Source: Nocardioides luti (GTDB lineage Bacteria; Actinomycetota; Actinomycetes; Propionibacteriales; Nocardioidaceae). From it: a stretch of 64,000 bases of DNA. Shown here piece after piece: positions 8,201-19,301 of the stretch. Positions within the stretch are counted from its first letter, which is position 1, and each line of letters starts with the position of its first letter. The translations under genes and the position numbers were made by a program. The notes under the pieces were generated by a model, which was not told the origin of the DNA, did no database searches, and worked only from the letters and a program-made list of their open reading frames with translations. The stretch is from contig NZ_JACKXE010000001.1 in NCBI RefSeq assembly GCF_014212315.1, positions 1,054,001 through 1,118,000 of the forward strand. The letters run 5' to 3'.

Positions 8201-9214
8201 GTGACCACCGCCGTCCACCCCGACGACCGCGAGGCGTACTGGCTCGCCGTCGAGGCCGCCGACGAGAGCGCGGCGTACGCCGCCGCCGTCGCCGCCCACG
8301 GTCGCGGGGTGCCCCTGGACTCCGTGCTCGTCGACCTGGTCTCGGCCGCGCAGCTGCGCGTCGGCGAGCTCTGGGCCACCAACAGCTGGACGGTCGCGCG
8401 CGAGCACGCCGCCACCGCGGTGAGCGAGAGCGTCGTACGCCGCCTGGCCGACGACCTGCCCGTCGACCCCGACGCGGAGCTGCTGCTGGTGGCCTGCGTC
8501 GAGCGCGAGTGGCACGGCCTGCCCGCCCTGGTCGTCGCCCAGACGCTCCGCTCCTGGGGGCACCGGGTCGACCACCTCGGCGCCAACGCGACCCGGGAGC
8601 GCGTCGTCGAGCGGATCCTCGCCACCCGGCCCCGGGCGGTGCTGCTCAGCGCGTCGCTCTCGTCGTCGCTGCCCAGGGTGCACCGCCAGGTGGCCGCGAT
8701 CCGCGAGACCGGGACGCCCGTCGTCGTCGGTGGCCGGGCGTTCGACTCCGCGGGCGTGCGGGCCCGCCGGCTCGGCGCCACGGCGTACGCCGGCTCCCCG
8801 CGCGATGCGGTCGAGGTGCTCGCCACGCTGCCCCACGAGGTGCCGCCGGCCCCGGAGCTCACCCACGCCGGTGTCGCCGAGGCACGCGAGCTGCAGGCCC
8901 GCGCCGACGACCTCGCCCGCGACCTCGTGCTCGGCACCGACACCCGCCTCGGGCTGAGCGGCGGCGGCGAGGCCGCCGTCCCGCCCGACGACTGGCGCGT
9001 GGTGCTGGCGACCTTCGCCCCGCACGTCGTCGACTGCGTCGTCGGCGCGCTGCTCACCGAGGACGACACCGTGCTCGCGGACAGCCGGGCCTGGCTGGCC
9101 GAGGTGCTCGCCGGCCGCGGTGCGGACCCAGCCGCCGCCGACGCGATGTGGGAGACCCTGGCCCGGCTGCTCACGGGCCTGCCCGAGGCGTCCCGGCTGC
9201 TGGGGCGGGGCTGA
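8201..9214 (+). CDS. stand-alone B12-binding domain protein (CarH-like cap and Rossmann domains, no DNA-binding domain)
   Basis: A 337-residue cytoplasmic protein. Residues about 15-85 form a helical B12-binding cap with W58, E68 and H69 in the Trp-x9-Glu-His arrangement typical of CarH/LitR photoreceptors and related corrinoid proteins. Residues 90-210 look like a B12-binding Rossmann domain: LLLVACVEREWHGLPAL carries the candidate axial ligand His105 in an ExH context, and VVVGGRAFD follows. The Gly of the usual HxxG is Pro here. No MerR helix-turn-helix or methyltransferase module is present. The C-terminal 100 residues are unassigned. A TACAGT box 6 bases before the GTG suggests a leaderless mRNA. 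A sensory role is inference. Confidence 0.75.
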   Translation: MTTAVHPDDREAYWLAVEAADESAAYAAAVAAHGRGVPLDSVLVDLVSAAQLRVGELWATNSWTVAREHAATAVSESVVRRLADDLPVDPDAELLLVACVEREWHGLPALVVAQTLRSWGHRVDHLGANATRERVVERILATRPRAVLLSASLSSSLPRVHRQVAAIRETGTPVVVGGRAFDSAGVRARRLGATAYAGSPRDAVEVLATLPHEVPPAPELTHAGVAEARELQARADDLARDLVLGTDTRLGLSGGGEAAVPPDDWRVVLATFAPHVVDCVVGALLTEDDTVLADSRAWLAEVLAGRGADPAAADAMWETLARLLTGLPEASRLLGRG

Positions 9215-9231
9215 CCGTAGGGTCCTGCAGC

Positions 9232-9735
9232 GTGACCGACTCCGAGCACCGCACCGACGACCACCTGACCGGCACCGAGCGCGAGCAGCTCGAGGCGTTC
9301 GTGCACGACGGCCGGCTGGAGATGGCCGGCGTGCTCGAGGGGCTCAGCGACGAGCAGGCCCGCCGGCGGCTGGTGCCGTCGCTCACGTGCCCGCTGGCGA
9401 TCGTCAAGCACGCGACCTTCGTCGAGCAGGTGTGGTTCCACGTGTCGCTGGCCGGCCGGACCCGCGCCGAGCTCGGGCTGCCCGAGGCCGCGGAGGACAG
9501 CTGGGTACTCACCGACGACGACACCGTGGCGTCCGTGCTGGCGGCGTACCGCACCGCCTGTGCCGAGGCGGTCGAGATCGCCGCCGGCTGCGCGTCCCTC
9601 GACGACCTCGCGCGGCACAACCGGCGCGGTCCGCTCACGCTGCGCTGGATCTACGCCCACCTGGTCCGCGAGCTGGCCCGGCACGCAGGCCACGGCGACA
9701 TCCTCCGCGAGCAGATCCTCGCCGCGGACGCCTGA
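9232..9735 (+). CDS. DinB/DUF664 family protein
   Basis: A 167-residue protein of the DinB four-helix-bundle family, whose members often bind a metal and include thiol-dependent S-transferases. Visible features are ERRQL-type helix one (GTEREQLEAFVHDGRLEM), LAIVKHATFVEQVWF with the first candidate metal His, and the closing YAHLVRELARHAGHGDILREQ with the C-terminal His pair. These three histidine sites fit the family's metal triad. A TAGGGT box at 9218-9223 lies 8 bases before the GTG start, so the mRNA is probably leaderless. The gene converges with ligA, with a short shared hairpin at 9727-9749. Substrate is unknown. Confidence 0.85.
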   Translation: MTDSEHRTDDHLTGTEREQLEAFVHDGRLEMAGVLEGLSDEQARRRLVPSLTCPLAIVKHATFVEQVWFHVSLAGRTRAELGLPEAAEDSWVLTDDDTVASVLAAYRTACAEAVEIAAGCASLDDLARHNRRGPLTLRWIYAHLVRELARHAGHGDILREQILAADA

Positions 9736-9747
9736 GCCCGCGCGGCG

Positions 9748-12618
<2,871 letters not shown>

Positions 12619-12641
<23 letters not shown>

Positions 12642-12685
12642 AACTGGCGCTCCTGTCATGGAGCTCCATGACAGGAGCGCCAGTT
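12619..12685. repeat. double-hairpin element, copy A
   Basis: Two abutting perfect palindromes: 24 bp at 12621-12644 and 44 bp at 12642-12685, the latter centred on GAGCTC. The first 33 bases match 27 of 33 bases of copy B at 15150-15182. Several differences are compensatory, so pairing is preserved. It may end transcription of the hydrolase gene, but there is no T-tract. The remaining gap up to 12740 shows nothing else. Confidence 0.85.
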
Positions 12686-12740
12686 CCGTGACACCAGCAC
12701 CCCTGGGCCGACTGGTCCAGACCAGCGCAGAAATGTCGAT

Positions 12741-12802
12741 TTGGGCGGAATGGGTGCCGCGCCTACTCTGTTCCGGATGAAACGAAACCGTTTCGTTTCA
12801 TC
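12741..12802 (+). promoter_or_regulatory. promoter and TetR operator of the efflux operon
   Basis: A -35 box TTGGGC (12741-12746) and -10 box TACTCT (12764-12769) are separated by 17 bases. Immediately downstream, 12776-12802 is a 27-bp perfect inverted repeat, GATGAAACGAAAC on each arm around one central C. Its position covers the transcription start, as expected for autorepression by the adjacent TetR protein. Confidence 0.88.
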
Positions 12803-12827
12803 TGTGTAACAGACCAGCGAGGACCCC

Positions 12828-13445
12828 ATGACCCCCAGCTCCGAGACCGCCCTGACCCGTCCGCGGGTCGAGGGCGACCGCGAGCAGGAGATCCTCGACG
12901 CGACCCTCGAGGTGCTGGCGGACGTCGGGTACGACCGGCTCACCATGGACGCCGTCGCCACCCGGGCCAAGGCCTCCAAGGCGACGCTCTACCGCCGCTG
13001 GAACGGCAAGGTCAGCCTCGTCATCGACGCGCTGCTCTCCGTGAAGAGCGCGCCGACGCTGCCCGACACCGGCAGCCTGCGCGAGGACCTGATCGCGTCG
13101 TTCTGCGGGATGGGCGGGCTGACCGACGAGCAGTCGGTGGCCACCTTCGCCAGCGTGCTCACCGCGATCACCCGCGACCAGGACTTCGCCGCGGCCTTCC
13201 GCCGCGAGGTCATCGGCCCCAAGGCCGAGGTCGCGCACACGATCTTCGTCCGGGCCAAGGCCCGCGGCGAGATCCCCGACCACGTCGACCTCGAGCTGCT
13301 GGCGCCCGCGCTGGCCGGGATCGTCCTGCACCGCATGTATCTCATCGGCGACCTCCCGGACGAGGCGCTGATCACCCGCGTGATCGACCAGATCATCATC
13401 CCCGCAGCCACCACTCCGACCACCGAAGGAACCCACCATGGCTGA
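12828..13445 (+). CDS. TetR family transcriptional repressor
   Basis: A 205-residue regulator. Residues about 20-65 form the TetR DNA-binding domain: ILDATLEVLADVGYDRLTMD, then AVATRAKASKATLYRRWNGK, with the canonical recognition helix ending in TLYRRW. The remainder is the helical ligand-binding and dimerisation domain, ending with the TetR_C-like LHRMYLIGDLPDEALITRVI. The gene overlaps the following efflux pump by 8 bases and sits 25 bases below a perfect 27-bp palindrome. It therefore very likely represses itself and the pump, releasing on binding a pump substrate. The inducing ligand is unknown. Confidence 0.95.
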   Translation: MTPSSETALTRPRVEGDREQEILDATLEVLADVGYDRLTMDAVATRAKASKATLYRRWNGKVSLVIDALLSVKSAPTLPDTGSLREDLIASFCGMGGLTDEQSVATFASVLTAITRDQDFAAAFRREVIGPKAEVAHTIFVRAKARGEIPDHVDLELLAPALAGIVLHRMYLIGDLPDEALITRVIDQIIIPAATTPTTEGTHHG

Positions 13446-15081
13446 CCTCCAGACCGAGGCCGAGGCCCCGGGCACCGGCACCACCAAGCACCTCGGGTGG
13501 GCGCTCGTGCTCATCTCGATCGCCCAGCTGATGGTCGTGCTCGACGCGACCATCGCCAACATCGCCCTGCCGTTCATCGGCCAGGACCTCGACATCAGCC
13601 AGGCCAACCTGACCTGGATCGTCACCGGCTACGCCCTGTCCTTCGGTGGACTGCTGCTGCTCGGCGGCCGCCTCGGTGACCTCTACGGCCGCCGCAAGGT
13701 GTTCATGATCGGCCTGGCGACCTTCGCGATCGCCTCGCTGCTCGGTGGCCTCGCCACCTCCGAGACGCTGCTGCTCGGCGCCCGTGGCCTGCAGGGCTTC
13801 GGTGCCGCACTGGCCTCCCCCGCCGCCTTGGCGCTGATCACCACGACCTTCCCGGCCGGCCCGCAGCGCAACCGCGCGTTCGCGATCTACGCCGCGATGT
13901 CCGGTGCCGGCGCGGCCGTCGGCCTGATCCTCGGTGGCTGGCTCACCGGGCTCGACAGCGTCTTCGGCCTCGACATGAGCGGCTGGCGCCTGACCTTCCT
14001 CATCAACGTCCCGATCGGCCTGATCGCCGCCGCCCTCGCGCCGCGCGTCCTGGCCGAGTCCGAGTCGCACCCCGGCCAGCTCGACATCCCCGGCGCCGTC
14101 ACCGGCACCTTCGGCCTGCTCGGCGTGGTCTACGGCCTCTCCCGTGCCGGCCAGGCCGCGCACGGCTGGGACGGCTGGACCTTCGCCGCGCTCGGCGCCG
14201 GCATCGCCCTGCTGGTGCTCTTCGCCGTCATCGAGTCCAAGGTGGAGCACCCGCTGCTCCCGGTCCGGATCTTCCAGAACCGCACCCGGGCCGCCAGCTT
14301 CGTCGTGATGATGCTGGTGCCGGCCGCGATGTTCGCGATGTTCTTCTTCCTGAGCCTCTTCATCCAGCAGCTCGTGGGCTACAGCCCGCTGCGCACCGGC
14401 TTCGCGTTCCTGCCGTTCTCGGTCGGGATCGTCCTCGGTGCCGGCGTCTCGTCGAACCTCGTCAGCCGGGTCGACCCGCGCTTCATCGCCGGCATCGGCA
14501 CGCTGTTCGCCGCCGGCGCGCTCTTCGGCTTCTCGCGCCTCTCGATCGACGACTCCCCGACCTCGGTCGTCGCGTCGCTCGCCAAGGGCGTCACGGCCGG
14601 TGCGGACGTGAACTACTGGACCTCGATCCTGCCGTTCATCGTGATGATGTCGTTCGGCATGGGCCTGGTCTTCGTCCCGCTGACGTTGACGGCCGTGCAC
14701 CATGTGCGCGCCGAGGACTCCGGCATCGGCTCGGGCGTCCTCAATACGATGCAGCAGGTCGGCGGCGCGCTCGGCCTGGCCACGCTCAGCACGGTCTCGC
14801 TGCACTACGTGAACAGCCGCGTCGACCAGGTCTCGCCGGCGCTGCTGGCCGCGACCAAGTCGGCCGGCGTCGACCCCACCGCGCCGATCCCGGGCTCGTC
14901 GCTGAACTTCATCCAGGCGGCGTCCTTCCAGTCGACGTTCACCACCGGCGCCACCCACGCGTTCCTCGTGGGGGCGGTGATGATCCTGCTGGCCTCCGCG
15001 GTCGTCTGGGCCTTCCTGGACGTCAAGCACACCGAGCTGGCCACCGACGGCCCCGAGGGTGCCCCCGTTCACGTCGGCTGA
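13438..15081 (+). CDS. DHA2-family MFS efflux transporter (14 TMS)
   Basis: A 547-residue proton-driven drug exporter of the inner membrane. TMS1 holds the signature LMVVLDATIANIALP (motif D1), followed by the motif A loop GGRLGDLYGRRKVF. The antiporter motif C-like segment is in TMS5 (GAGAAVGLILGGWLTG). About 14 hydrophobic segments can be counted, typical for the EmrB/QacA (DHA2) group. The ATG at 13438 overlaps the tetR stop. Control is likely by the upstream TetR repressor through the palindrome at 12776. Substrates cannot be read from the sequence. Confidence 0.95.
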   Translation: MADLQTEAEAPGTGTTKHLGWALVLISIAQLMVVLDATIANIALPFIGQDLDISQANLTWIVTGYALSFGGLLLLGGRLGDLYGRRKVFMIGLATFAIASLLGGLATSETLLLGARGLQGFGAALASPAALALITTTFPAGPQRNRAFAIYAAMSGAGAAVGLILGGWLTGLDSVFGLDMSGWRLTFLINVPIGLIAAALAPRVLAESESHPGQLDIPGAVTGTFGLLGVVYGLSRAGQAAHGWDGWTFAALGAGIALLVLFAVIESKVEHPLLPVRIFQNRTRAASFVVMMLVPAAMFAMFFFLSLFIQQLVGYSPLRTGFAFLPFSVGIVLGAGVSSNLVSRVDPRFIAGIGTLFAAGALFGFSRLSIDDSPTSVVASLAKGVTAGADVNYWTSILPFIVMMSFGMGLVFVPLTLTAVHHVRAEDSGIGSGVLNTMQQVGGALGLATLSTVSLHYVNSRVDQVSPALLAATKSAGVDPTAPIPGSSLNFIQAASFQSTFTTGATHAFLVGAVMILLASAVVWAFLDVKHTELATDGPEGAPVHVG

Positions 15082-15097
15082 CGGCGTACGACGCAAC

Positions 15098-15133
15098 GCC
15101 GGGCCCGGTCACCTCTTGGTGGCCGGGCCCGGC
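15098..15133 (+). terminator. terminator-like hairpin after the MFS gene
   Basis: Arms GCCGGGCCCGG (15098-15108) and CCGGGCCCGGC (15123-15133) pair perfectly over 11 bp around a 14-base loop, 16 bases after the MFS stop. There is no T-run, as is common in high-GC actinobacteria. Confidence 0.7.
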
Positions 15134-15149
15134 TGCGTGCGGGGGCTGT

Positions 15150-15208
15150 CGGTTTCCCCGGATATCCGGGGAATTTGGCGCTTTCCGGGTGTTGCAATAC
15201 CCGGAAAG
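15150..15208. repeat. double-hairpin element, copy B
   Basis: A 20-bp perfect palindrome at 15154-15173 is followed by a hairpin with arms CTTTCCGGGT (15181-15190) and ACCCGGAAAG (15199-15208). The first 33 bases are homologous to copy A at 12619-12651. The palindrome differs by paired changes (A-T to C-G, G-C to A-T), so the structure is conserved while the sequence drifts. Together copies A and B bracket the tetR-MFS operon. Nothing else is seen up to 15290. Confidence 0.82.
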
Positions 15209-15290
15209 TGACAGCTTTCCCCGAAAGGTTGGGCCGGGACCCGGCGAATACCAGGCCGAAAGACGCCGGCGCCGACGGACCGGCGCCGCC

Positions 15291-15968
15291 CTACTTCGAG
15301 TACGACGGCCGCGGGGTCCAGTCGCTGACGTCCTCTCCCGCGGCCACCGCGTCAGGACTGGTCCGCACCCGCAGCCACGGGTCCTCGAGCACGGCGACCA
15401 TGTCGTCAACGGTGACGGCGAGGTCCTCCATCTCGCGCGGGTCGCCGGTGATCTTGGCGCCCGACTGCAGGATGTACGACGACTCGCCCGCCCGCTCCAG
15501 CACGGCGTACAACGACCCGGGATCCTCCTCGGTCACCTCGGACCAGTGCAGGTAGATGCGCCCGCCGGGGACATCGGTGTCGAGCACCTCGCAGCCCTCG
15601 TCCTGCTTCTGGCAGTGGACGTACTCCTCGCGTCCCGGCCAGACCGCGACGCGCACCAGGTCCCCGTCCTCACCGGGCGACGCCCGGTAGCGCAGGTCGG
15701 TCCACCGGATCCCCTTCGGGTCCGACCCGTCGGTGTAGGTGCCCTCCCGGCTCGACGTGTCGTCGGACAGGTGCGCCAGGGCGATCGCCGCCACGGCCCG
15801 GTCCGTGATCGGCACCCGGTCAGCCTTCTCCGGCAGCGTGTGGGCGGCGGGGTCCGGGCCGTCGCCAGGGCCCTCCTCCCCGCAGCCGGCGAGCGCGACT
15901 GCGGCCGCCGCCACGAGCGGTACGACGACAGTCCAGCGCCGCCGGGACCTGGTCGAGAAGATGGTCAT
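15291..15968 (-). CDS. lipoprotein, shorter paralogue of its upstream neighbour
   Basis: A 225-residue predicted lipoprotein of unknown function. The signal peptide ends in the lipobox VALAGCGEE, so Cys near residue 28 would be lipidated and the protein anchored outside the membrane. The mature part aligns by eye over its whole length with the N-terminal half of the next gene upstream. Shared elements include VPIT, DLRYRA, DGDLVRV, GC, EVTEEDPG, GDPREM and DLAV. The start overlaps the upstream stop by 4 bases, so the two are co-translated. No enzymatic motif is apparent. A tandem duplication followed by loss or gain of the C-terminal part is inferred. Confidence 0.85.
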   Translation of the reverse strand: MTIFSTRSRRRWTVVVPLVAAAAVALAGCGEEGPGDGPDPAAHTLPEKADRVPITDRAVAAIALAHLSDDTSSREGTYTDGSDPKGIRWTDLRYRASPGEDGDLVRVAVWPGREEYVHCQKQDEGCEVLDTDVPGGRIYLHWSEVTEEDPGSLYAVLERAGESSYILQSGAKITGDPREMEDLAVTVDDMVAVLEDPWLRVRTSPDAVAAGEDVSDWTPRPSYSK

Positions 15969-17134
15969 TCCGTGGATCCTTCCGCCTGCAGCGCCTCGAG
16001 GTCGAAGTCGACCAGCTCGCGCTGGGTCGTGAGCCCCAGCGTCCTGGTCCGGTTGAGCAGCCCGCGGTCGAGGAACCACTCGGACCTCACCACGACACCG
16101 TACGCACGCTCGGAGACGCGGTAGCCACTCTGGTGGATCGCCACGACCTCGTCCGGGCGCACCGCGATCCCCCAGACCTGCCCGTCGTCGCCGGGCTCCC
16201 ACGCCAGGTAGCGCGCCCCCTTCGGACCGGGCGGCAGCGCGCGGCAGTGGCCGGCGAAGCGGGGCGTCGCGCAGACGTCCCGGCTCATCCAGGCCGGCAG
16301 CTGCGGCGAGGCGAGGACGTCGATGGTCGCGGTGTAGCCGCCGAGGTCGCGCTCCAGACGGCTGCCGACCGCCCCGTCGCCGAAGTCCGCCTTCAGCGGC
16401 GACGGGCGCTGGCCGCTGAAGGCGAGGTACCCGCCGTGACCGGTGACGTAGACCCCGGCGAGCGCGGCGTCGGTCGCCGGCACCCGGTCGTACGCCGTCG
16501 GGTCGTAGTCGCCGGGGTCGAACCCGTCCAGGGACTCCCCCGCGTCGACGACCTCCTGGGTCGCGGCCAGGTGCAGGCGGTCGTCCTGCGCCAGCTCCTG
16601 CATGACCTCGACCGGCACCGCGAGGTCCTGCTCGCGCGGGTCGCCCTCGATCTCCTGCCCGGCGGTCAGGACCACCACGTCCTCGGCTGCCCGCTGCAGC
16701 ACCACGACGACGATGCCGGGGTCCTCCTCAGGCTCGACCTCCTGCCAGGTGAGGAAGACCCGCGAGCCGGCCGGTGCGCCGTCCAGCTCGACGCAGCCGT
16801 CGTCGTAGGTGTTCCCGCAGACCTGCTCGTCACGGTGCGGCTGCAGCGAGACGCGCACCAGGTCGCCGTCGTCCACCCCGTCGGCGCCGTAGCGCAAGTC
16901 GGCACCGACGTACCCCTTCGGCGAGCGCTGGTCGCGGTACGACGCCACCATCGACGACGCGCTCCGGGGCAGGTGGTCGACCGCGACCGCGGCGATCGCG
17001 GCCGGCGTGATCGGGACGTCCCCCTCCCCGCCGGCCGGGCGGCCGGCACCGGCACCGGTCTCGGTGCCGCAGGCGCTCAGGGCCCCGCCCACGGCGAGCA
17101 CCCCCAGCAGGGTCAGGGTCGTCAGGCGTCGCAT
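15965..17134 (-). CDS. lipoprotein, longer paralogue
   Basis: A 389-residue predicted lipoprotein of unknown function. The lipobox is GGALSACGT near residue 22. Residues about 35-210 are homologous to the downstream lipoprotein. Residues 215-389 are an additional region containing two cysteines (DVCATPRFAGHCRALP), suggesting an extracytoplasmic disulfide. The ATG at 17134 follows GGGGAG. It lies 37 bases below the MetE-like gene and overlaps its paralogue by 4 bases, so both may belong to the mnmA-metE-like transcription unit. No family was recognised. Confidence 0.85.
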   Translation of the reverse strand: MRRLTTLTLLGVLAVGGALSACGTETGAGAGRPAGGEGDVPITPAAIAAVAVDHLPRSASSMVASYRDQRSPKGYVGADLRYGADGVDDGDLVRVSLQPHRDEQVCGNTYDDGCVELDGAPAGSRVFLTWQEVEPEEDPGIVVVVLQRAAEDVVVLTAGQEIEGDPREQDLAVPVEVMQELAQDDRLHLAATQEVVDAGESLDGFDPGDYDPTAYDRVPATDAALAGVYVTGHGGYLAFSGQRPSPLKADFGDGAVGSRLERDLGGYTATIDVLASPQLPAWMSRDVCATPRFAGHCRALPPGPKGARYLAWEPGDDGQVWGIAVRPDEVVAIHQSGYRVSERAYGVVVRSEWFLDRGLLNRTRTLGLTTQRELVDFDLEALQAEGSTE

Positions 17135-17171
17135 GGGTCTCCCCGGGTCGGCGTCGGTCGGTGTCGGCGCC

Positions 17172-18179
17172 TCAGGTGAGCTCGGCCGCGCTGGCACGCA
17201 GCAGGGCGAGCACCCGTCGGCTCCACCTCTCTGACGCCCCTGCCAACCCGCAGGTTGGGCTGACCGCCAGCGAGCCGCCGATCGATGCCGGATCGAGACC
17301 GAGCATGTCGAGCCACCGGGTCACCGCCTCGACGACCTGGCCCTCGCCGGGCATCGAGGCGCCGGCCGCATCGGTGGAGGGTACGACGCCGAGCACGACC
17401 GACTCGCCGGCCTCGAGCGCCTCGGCGAGCACGTCGTGGTCGGCCGCGCCGAGCTGCGCGACGTCGACCGCGAGACCGCGGGCGCCGGCTCCCCGCAGCA
17501 GCGCGAGCGGCGTGCCGGGCGCGCAGCTGTGCACCCACGGCTCGGCGCCCTCGTCGGTGATCGCGCCCAGCACCCAGCCGAGCGCGTCGGACGCCTCGGG
17601 CGGGTGGACGGTGCGGTGCCGGCCCCAGCCGGACGCTGTGGGGACCTTCCCGCCCAGCACGGACGCGAGCCCGGGCTCGTCCACCTGGACGACCAGCCGG
17701 TCGACGCCGGGCAGCCGTCGGCGTACGTCACGGACGTGGGTGCGCACGCCCTCGGCCAGCGCCTGGGCGAGGTCGAGCCGGGCGCCGTGGTCGCTGAGGA
17801 CCTTGTCGCCGCGCGGCTTCTCGACGGTGGAGGCCAGCGTCCACGGCCCGGTCACCTGGATCTTGAAGGCGCCGGTGTAGCCGTCGGTCTCCTCCTCCAG
17901 CACGTCGAGGTCCTGCGCCAGCAGGCTCCGCGCGCGCCGGTGGTCGACCCCGGAGCCGCCGCCGGTCCCGGTCAGCCGCCAGCCCGCGGGCTGCAGGTCG
18001 GCCGCGAGACCGCTGACCACGGCGAGCGCGCGGCCGGTCATCTGGGCGGTGGCGCCACGACCGGGTACCTCGACGAGGTGGGGCAGGTCGGGCAGCCGCT
18101 CGAGGACCACGCGGGTGGCCTGGAGGAAGGCGTCGGCGTCGTCGCCGGGCATCGACCCGATGCCGGTGGCCAGCGTCAT
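17172..18179 (-). CDS. MetE C-terminal-like (cobalamin-independent methionine synthase-like) protein
   Basis: A 335-residue single-domain protein resembling the catalytic C-terminal barrel of MetE. It begins [20 protein letters not shown], as in small MetE homologues and UroD/MetE-fold proteins. Candidate zinc ligands are His217 and Cys219 (VHSCAPGTP) and Cys310 (VSPTCGLAG); [10 protein letters not shown] is the conserved strand. The N-terminal folate-binding half of true MetE is missing, so the methyl donor may differ. It sits in a coupled operon with mnmA (ATGA overlap) and a cysteine desulfurase, which hints at sulfur or tRNA metabolism, but that link is inference. Confidence 0.85.
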   Translation of the reverse strand: MTLATGIGSMPGDDADAFLQATRVVLERLPDLPHLVEVPGRGATAQMTGRALAVVSGLAADLQPAGWRLTGTGGGSGVDHRRARSLLAQDLDVLEEETDGYTGAFKIQVTGPWTLASTVEKPRGDKVLSDHGARLDLAQALAEGVRTHVRDVRRRLPGVDRLVVQVDEPGLASVLGGKVPTASGWGRHRTVHPPEASDALGWVLGAITDEGAEPWVHSCAPGTPLALLRGAGARGLAVDVAQLGAADHDVLAEALEAGESVVLGVVPSTDAAGASMPGEGQVVEAVTRWLDMLGLDPASIGGSLAVSPTCGLAGASERWSRRVLALLRASAAELT

Positions 18180-19294
18180 GCGGTCGCGCCCACGGCGGCG
18201 CGCACGGTGGCCGAGATCGTGGCCGAGCCGACGACGCGGGTGCCGTCGTAGATCACAGCGGCCTGCCCCGGCGCGATGCCGTACGCCGGGTCGAGCAGGT
18301 GCACGGTCACCTCGTCGCCCCGGCGCTCGACCACCGCGCGGTGCTCGTCGCCGTGGGCGCGGAGCTGGACGGTGACACCCGGGCCGGCGAGCCGGTCCGG
18401 CACGGTGCCGCACCAGCGCGGCCGGATGCCCGTGAGGCCGTCGACGGCGAGCCGCTCGCGCGGGCCGACCGTGACGGTGCCGGAGACCGGCTCGATGTCG
18501 AGCACGAAGCGCGGCTTGCCGTCGGGGGCGGGCGTGCCGATCCGCAGGCCCTTGCGCTGGCCGATCGTGAAGCCGACGGTCCCCTCGTGGCGTCCGAGCT
18601 CCTCGCCGGAGGAGTCGTCGACGATCGGGCCGCCGTGGTTCGGGGCACGGTCGCCGAGCTTCTCCTTCAGCCAGCCGGCGTTGTCGCCGTCGGCGACGAA
18701 GCAGATGTCGTGGCTGTCCGGCTTGTCCGCGACCAGCAGCCCGCGCTCCGCCGCCTCGGCGCGGACGGCGGTCTTGGTGGAGTCCCCGAGCGGGAAGTAC
18801 GAGTGCGCGAGCTGGCCCTGGTCGAGGACGCCCAGCACGTAGGACTGGTCCTTGCCGTGGTCGACCGCCCGGTGCATCTCGATCAGGCCGTCCGCGCAGG
18901 TGCGCAGCTGCGCGTAGTGCCCCGTCGCGACCGCGTCGAAGCCGAGCCCGAGGGCGCGGTCGAGGACGGCGGCGAACTTGATCTTCTCGTTGCACCGCAG
19001 GCACGGGTTGGGCGTGCGCCCGGCGGCGTACTCGTCCATGAAGTCCTCGACGACGTCCTCGTGGAAGCGCTCGCTGAGGTCCCAGACGTAGAACGGGATG
19101 CCGATGACGTCGGCCGCACGGCGCGCGTCGTTGCTGTCCTCGATCGTGCAGCAGCCGCGGGCGCCGGAACGGTAGGACTGCGGGTTGCGGGAGAGGGCCA
19201 GGTGGATGCCGGTGACGTCGTGGCCGGCCTCGGCGGCGCGGGCCGCCGCGACCGCGGAGTCCACGCCCCCGGACATGGCGGCGAGGACCTTCAT
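18176..19294 (-). CDS. mnmA: tRNA 2-thiouridylase
   Basis: Installs sulfur at U34 of tRNAs for Lys, Glu and Gln, using persulfide sulfur from a cysteine desulfurase. The 372-residue product starts [15 protein letters not shown], with the PP-loop SGGVDS at residues 8-13. The two catalytic cysteines are in [12 protein letters not shown] and [11 protein letters not shown]. The C-terminal barrel is intact. It starts 7 bases after the cysteine desulfurase gene ends, placing sulfur donor and acceptor in one transcript, and overlaps the MetE-like gene by 4 bases. Confidence 0.97.
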   Translation of the reverse strand: MKVLAAMSGGVDSAVAAARAAEAGHDVTGIHLALSRNPQSYRSGARGCCTIEDSNDARRAADVIGIPFYVWDLSERFHEDVVEDFMDEYAAGRTPNPCLRCNEKIKFAAVLDRALGLGFDAVATGHYAQLRTCADGLIEMHRAVDHGKDQSYVLGVLDQGQLAHSYFPLGDSTKTAVRAEAAERGLLVADKPDSHDICFVADGDNAGWLKEKLGDRAPNHGGPIVDDSSGEELGRHEGTVGFTIGQRKGLRIGTPAPDGKPRFVLDIEPVSGTVTVGPRERLAVDGLTGIRPRWCGTVPDRLAGPGVTVQLRAHGDEHRAVVERRGDEVTVHLLDPAYGIAPGQAAVIYDGTRVVGSATISATVRAAVGATA

Positions 19295-19301
19295 CGGGCG
19301 C

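Noticed and set aside
17172..18179. A B12 riboswitch controlling the MetE-like gene, as is common for metE.
   Set aside because: The gene is inside an overlapping operon with mnmA and no riboswitch core is found upstream of that operon.
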